Source of the DNA: Punica granatum
Lineage: Eukaryota > Streptophyta > Magnoliopsida > Myrtales > Lythraceae
Direction: 5' to 3'
Assembly: GCF_007655135.1 (NCBI RefSeq)
Contig: NC_045129.1
Coordinates: 12,214,001-12,278,000 of the forward strand
DNA: 64,000 nucleotides
Made by a program: the position numbers and the translations under genes. Numbering within the stretch: position 1 is the first letter of the stretch; each line of letters begins with the position of its first letter. Positions 58,893 to 64,000 of this stretch are shown here, piece after piece. The notes under the pieces are model-generated. The model was given only the letters and a program-made list of their open reading frames with translations. It was not told the DNA's origin and searched no databases.

Positions 58893-59484
58893 TGTGCGTT
58901 TGGTTTTAGAGTTAAACTGGGTTGAGTTTTGATTTTATTTTGTTTGTAATGATTGTAATGTTAAATTATTAGAAAATGTGTGAAAAAAGTAAAAAAAGTA
59001 ATTATTGTATTGTTGAATTGTGGAAAAAGTAATGAATAGTTGAGATAATTTATTATTAAAAATTGAATTGAATGGTTAGAAAAATTGAAAAAAATGAAAA
59101 GGTAATAATTGTGTTGTTGACTTTTGTTGTGTAGTGAGTAAAGTTAAAGTTAGAGTTAAAATCTTAAAATCAAATTGGGAAATCAAACGGGCGATTTCAC
59201 AATATGATTTTAAGATTTTAACTCTAACTTTAACTCTACTTACTACACAACAAAAGTCAACAACACAATTATTACTTTTTTTTATTTTTCTTCAATTTTT
59301 TAACCATTCAATTCAATTTTTAATAATAAATTCTCTCAACTATTCATTACTTTTCCCATAATTTAACAATATGATCATTACTTTTTTTACTTTTTCACAT
59401 TTTTTCTCATAATTCAACATCACAATCATTAAAAACAAATTAAAATCAATACTCAACTTAACTCAACTCTAAAACCAAACACAC
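58893..59484. mobile_element. 592-bp foldback MITE with nearly full-length inverted arms
   Basis: Arms 58893-59184 and 59193-59484 are inverted copies almost throughout, meeting at gaaatc-aaacgggc-gatttc. The outer end is gtgtgcgtttggttttagag against ctctaaaaccaaacacac. The inner part contains gttaaagttagagttaaaat. It belongs to the family of the elements at 28800, 63194 and 63506. A target duplication was not resolved. No coding capacity. Confidence 0.85.
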
Positions 59485-60125
59485 TATCTCTCACAAAAAC
59501 CAATAACCCCTCCCAAATTTTCACATATTTATTCAATACGTTCAATATTGTTGAAAAAAAATGAAGATTTATCCAAGAAAGAAAAAGATATAATATAGTT
59601 TTTTCGGTAATAAAGATATAATATAGTTGCACTAACTTGATTTGAAATTTGCTCGAATTAAATTTTATGAATCTAAATATTTTTAGATAAAATGATTCCA
59701 TTATTTCAATGAGAGATCTACTTAATTAAGTTTTAATAAGATTACCTATCCATCTTTATGGTGATCGTAGTTTTGTATCGTATTGCTAGGACAAAATCAC
59801 GTTGGAACTCCGTTGTTGATAATTACCCTGTTACTTCCACAAAAGATATTGTGATTTTTTTCAAGCAAACCTCATGTCCACCTTAAAGATTTTAAACTTA
59901 ATACCGAACTCTGCATGTATGTGGCACTGGCATCATGTTGGTTTAAAACTTTACATCAGAGGAACGATTTCCATGCACGCAGACAATATAATTGTGACAT
60001 AATTAATGGCGGTTTACATCAAAATCAGTTGATTAGCTGTGACCACGTTCTCAATTTGATTACCGCAAGGCAAGCTCATGTCATATATCGATCACCATTT
60101 TAACAAGATTCTTTTATTAACTAAT
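59485..60125. other. intergenic, no gene seen
   Basis: No coding frame or repeat recognised. Confidence 0.45.
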
Positions 60126-60300
60126 TAAGTGTTAATTTAGTGGTAAACAACTATAATTCTCATAAGGAGAAGACACAAGTTCGAATCTAAAAAAGAACAC
60201 TCGTTGGAAGGACGAATAATCTTACTTAATCTGCTGGAATTGTGAGAGTAATGTATCTTGTAATTTTGATGACCAAATAAAGATTCTTTTATTATGAAAG
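60126..60300 (+). repeat. tRNA-derived SINE-like copy
   Basis: tttagtggtaaac (A-box-like, about 60136-60148) and aagttcgaatct (B-box-like, 60177-60188), then a body with gaaggacgaataatc and an AT tail. Confidence 0.45.
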
Positions 60301-63185
60301 GTATGATGATTAACATAATTAAATATACATCTGATATACCCTACGGCCGGCAAATTAACAGATACAAAACATTTGGAACATTTCGCTTCATATAGCATAT
60401 AAGAGCACCAAATTCTTTTTATTAAAATACATCCACGACGTGTTAGGCCGCTTTATTAATTATTGCTAAGAGGATTTTGGTCTAGTCAGATGATATATTC
60501 CTGCATGACATAGAGTTGAATATAATCTCCAAAGAAATTAAATGAACAACATGATTTCTGATCCAAATGCAGTTGAGAGCCATTAATCTTTAATGATTGA
60601 TGGAGTGACGCTCTCTCTCGGCTGGGGATTCAATTAGCATAATTTTTTTTTTCATTTTATGAATATTGCTTTTATATTTCAGTGATTAAAGATATTTAAA
60701 AAATTGCCAAAGCCTTGTTCGAACATTTTTTAAAAGGTTATGACCTTATTACCAGAAAAATGAACATTACGTACAGCTTTAAAGACAAAGTGACCAACCG
60801 TTGCCGTCCAATTTGGTAGTTCTACCATACTAGCTAGCTAACTTCGGTCGTATGAATACCATACGAATTCAATTTCCATGCATCATGTGTTCATCTTTTC
60901 CTCTGCTACGTAAATCTCGAATGCTGCCTGAGAATTAAGCCTTTCGGCGGCCATCTGTTCCTCACGAGCCATGAGAAAGTGTTGCCTTTCAGAAGTATGA
61001 TCATCTCTCAAAAATACCGTTTCTTGCTAACAACAGTAAGTACATGAAGACTAGAAAGGATCGTAAAGGTGACAGGGAGCCCCGGTTTTACGACCCGTGG
61101 CTCTTTAGACTGGGGCTCGAGAGCCATTGGTTTGCCTATCCCAGGGCTCTCGATCTTCTATGTTGGGTGTTAAGAGCCTGGGGCAAGCGCAACCATAGGC
61201 TCGCAAATTGACCCGGGCTTTGAAGATCTCAACCGAAGACTTGCGAGGACGAGCTTTCTTAGAGGTTAGATCTCACTGCCGAGGTCAAATTTGGCCACCT
61301 CGGACTCTTATCAGTCTCCTTCACCTTGAGAACAGCCGGAGAAGTTGCTTCGTTTTGTTAGAGGTCGAGTGGAAGCGGTGGTGACGACAGAGGAGTGGGC
61401 AGAGTTCGGTGGTGGTGTACTACCAAGAGGATTGAAAGTATATAATAAACGAGACGTGTTAGAATTGATTTAAATAAATTGATAGTTATAAGACTCGATT
61501 GACAATTTGAGAAAACATATGGGATTTATGTTGTAATTTTTCTTTTGTAATGTATTCCATACAGACATTTTTTTTTTCTCCGAAGGATAATTGTTCCGTA
61601 TAGACATTTTAGTTGTAGCTGGAAATTTTTTTTACATCATTAATGTCCACATCATCGCCCATTAACACTCAGTCATCAGTTGGACTAAAAATATATCACA
61701 GATTAGGCATTTTATAATTGATTTGGCCAAACTGCAATTGTAGGATCTGATTTCAAAATCGAACAAACTTATAGGACCAGAAGTCATAATGGATAATTTA
61801 GGATCGGGAAATCAAATGTTTAAAACTTTTTAAGCACATTAGATTTAGAAATTACATTTCTTAAAAAAAATCTTTTCGATTTTAATATCGAAATTTAAAA
61901 ACACTTCGATTTATCTGAATTGCTTTTACATCTCTTTTATAAAAAGACAGATTACTCTTACAAGTTAACAATTCAACTTAAATTGATATCAAATTGCTTA
62001 GCATTTTGAGCAAATTTTGTTTGCTTCTTGTTCTATTCAGACCACGAACTTTAAAATGAAGTTATTTAGCTTCATTTTCAATTTCTGAGTGCATTCTATA
62101 TTAAAATATAACTTGTAAAAGTTTTTTCCATTTTTAAAGAACCTCCTCACAATGTCAATTATATAAGTGACGCTCGTAAAATGTTTCAGAAAATATTTTA
62201 CTAATTCCAATAATAAAATATAATATAATTAAGCACTTGTGCAATTGAAAATTGGAAATGAAAATTTGATAAATTGAATTCAGAGATATATCTTTATCTC
62301 TATATTGCACGTATTCTTAAATGAAATTACTCCATTAATTTTTTATTTATAAGTGCATCTAACATTGACATAAAAATTGTAGAAATTTTTTATTCAGCAC
62401 CAGTTTACAATTCCAAGAATGTGACGTATCACTTGTGAAATTAAAAAATTTTGAGAACACATATAGTTAATATTGACATAGAAATCGTAAAAACCTTTAT
62501 ATATTCTGAGCACTATTTTACAATTTCAAAAATGTAATTAATTACTTGTGAAGTTAAAAATAAAACAAAAATGGAACTAAAGATCGATAAGAAATGAGAA
62601 TGAGGCGAAACCTCGGTCTTGCCATGTATACATAGATTCCTTAATTTTGGGTGATTGTGGTTTAACTATTTTAAATACTTAAAAAGATTCTTAATTTTAG
62701 GAAGTTAAATTTGAAAAGTTATCATGCTAGCCTAAAAAAAAGAAAACAAAAAAAAACCGCGGTCACCGTGAATGGTTACTTGCATAGTTTAAAAATTGGA
62801 CCGGACATCAAAGCAATAAGGACTCATATTCATGGGTTTAATTGGGGTTAAATGGGTTGTACAGGATTTTTAAAAAAATGTCTAAGTAATTTACAAAAAT
62901 AAATAGAAAAAAATGAGGCATATAATAATTTTATATTATTGTATATATAGAATAATTAGATAAATTGTATAAGAATTAAAACATTTCTTTTAAAAGGTAA
63001 ATTACACTATACATCATGTACCATTGATGCAATTTTTTCATTAGATTACTGCAATGAAAAACAATTAAGATAATTATTCAAGTGATTAAAGGTCGAGATC
63101 TTCAAAGAACAACCAGCAATGAGAGCTAAGCCAATCTTACCATAGGTTGCGCATAAGATTCTTTTAAAAAAAAAAGATATATTAC
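60301..63185. other. intergenic, no gene seen
   Basis: AT-rich except for a GC-richer patch at 61040-61440 (ggggctcgagagcc, agggctctcgatc words), which has no long open frame on either strand and no family that I recognise. The rest shows no clear repeat ends. Confidence 0.45.
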
Positions 63186-63193
63186 AAATTATT

Positions 63194-63496
63194 GTTTTGT
63201 TTGAGATTAGAGTTAAATTGAGCTTAACTCTATTCTAACTTTATATATATATATATATATATATATTTAATTGGATTGTAATGATTGTATTGTTGAATTA
63301 CGAGAAAAAGTAATGAATAGTTAAGAAAACGTAATGGTTGTGTTGTTGAATTGTAAAAAAAATAACGAATAGTTAAAGATAATTTAGTATTAAAAATTAA
63401 ATTAAATAATTAAATTTTTTTAAAAAAATATAAAAATAATAATTGTGTTGTTGAATTGAAGATAACTAGAGTTAAAAATAAACTCTAAAACCAAAC
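63194..63496. mobile_element. GTTTGG-family MITE relative
   Basis: Internal words ttgtaatgattgtattgttgaa, aaaaagtaatgaatagtt and taattgtgttgttga match the left arm of the 58893 foldback in order. An 8-bp word aaattatt flanks both sides (63186-63193 and 63497-63504). The TIRs do not align perfectly to those borders, so the exact ends are tentative. An (AT)n tract lies at 63242-63268. Confidence 0.5.
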
Positions 63497-63505
63497 AAAT
63501 TATTA

Positions 63506-63744
63506 TGCCCTGTTTGGATTTCCAAACACTTAATTTTAACTTTAACTTTAATTCAACACACTACGCAACAAAAATACATATTTCCCAAGTCAAAAATTTT
63601 AACTTTAACTTTAACTCAACACACTACATAATAAAAATATACGTTTTTCAAGTTAAATTTATAATCACATCTCATTTGTCATTTTTCACAATTAAAATCA
63701 AAATTAAAATTAAAATTATTTTAACTCTGAATCCAAACCTACCC
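63506..63744. mobile_element. Tourist-like MITE
   Basis: Starts tgccctgtttggatt and ends aatccaaacctaccc. It is flanked by TTA on both sides (63503-63505 and 63745-63747), the PIF/Harbinger duplication. The internal word ttttaactttaactttaa occurs twice, next to caacacactac. Confidence 0.7.
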
Positions 63745-63892
63745 TTAGAGGACCGTGATTCACGTCAGCGCAACAACTTTCACACCAAAAAGAATAGTAA
63801 ATTGACGGCAACAGAACGGAAAACGTTAAGACGGACGGAGAAAGCTGCCGGTCACGTGGACTAGCAGGTGAGCCGTAAGCGTGAGACTCGCC

Positions 63893-63924
<32 letters not shown>

Positions 63925-64000
63925 ATTCCATTCCTTCCCTCCAGGACTGGGCTGGTGTCCCCCCTCTCTCTCCCCTCCCGCTCTGCTTCAACCTTCGGCA
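63745..64000 (+). promoter_or_regulatory. probable promoter/5' leader of a plus-strand gene beyond the window
   Basis: GC content rises sharply. A G-box CACGTG lies at 63853-63858, and a tctg/ct microsatellite (about 63893-63924) is followed by CT-rich leader-like sequence. That combination is typical of plant core promoters and 5' UTRs. No start codon with a long frame is reached before the window ends. Confidence 0.45.

Noticed and set aside
1..64000. CRISPR arrays, bacterial operons, tRNA or rRNA genes
   Set aside because: No regularly spaced identical repeats and no full cloverleaf tRNA were seen; tRNA-like A/B boxes occur only in SINE-like repeats.

Overview
The window is a stretch of nuclear DNA from a flowering plant, most likely a dicot. 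It is AT-rich, its genes have many introns with GT/AG borders, and the space between genes is packed with plant-type repeats: LINEs with an RNase H domain, TIR elements and MITEs, Helitron-like ends, tRNA-derived SINEs and an endogenous caulimovirid. I cannot name the species from sequence alone.

Four host protein-coding genes are well supported, all on the minus strand. (1) An intronless nepenthesin-type aspartic protease (20878-22242). (2) A four-exon ARGLU1-like splicing/transcription co-factor (26326-28564, 274 aa). (3) An eleven-exon LRR receptor-like kinase of the SERK-related LRR-II class, closest in my memory to Arabidopsis At5g65240/At5g10290 (40192-43847, 621 aa). (4) A twelve-exon PSK SIMULATOR 1-like protein with DUF3475 and DUF668 (46750-52295, 652 aa). 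I rebuilt the exons of genes 2-4 from splice borders and phase; each sums to a multiple of three. The last 250 bases look like the promoter and 5' leader of a plus-strand gene lying outside the window.

Layout. 0-20 kb is repeat territory: two LINE relics in opposite orientation (one 5'-truncated but with a perfect 13-bp target duplication), long-TIR foldback elements at 9.5, 14.9 and 18.5 kb, a CACTA terminus, a possible captured gene fragment and a Helitron end. 20-29 kb holds the protease and ARGLU1 genes; a block just downstream of the protease is duplicated 4.5 kb away. 29-33 kb is very AT-rich and holds two tandem Helitron-like elements. 33-39.3 kb is a 5'-truncated florendovirus/petuvirus-like endogenous pararetrovirus on the plus strand, with protease, RT and RNase H, a second ORF and a recognisable promoter, poly(A) signal, tRNA-Met primer site and leader. 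40-53 kb holds the receptor kinase and the PSI1-like gene. 53-64 kb holds a TRIM element nested precisely in a LINE RNase H relic, two arrays of a roughly 97-bp repeat, a near-perfect 592-bp foldback element, and Tourist-like MITEs.

The four genes are independent transcription units. The receptor kinase and the PSI1-like gene are neighbours on the same strand, and PSI1 is known from phytosulfokine receptor signalling, but nothing in the sequence shows a working link. The most notable non-genic items are the viral copy with its intact control region, the TRIM-in-LINE insertion, and a long near-perfect hairpin in the first coding intron of the PSI1-like gene.
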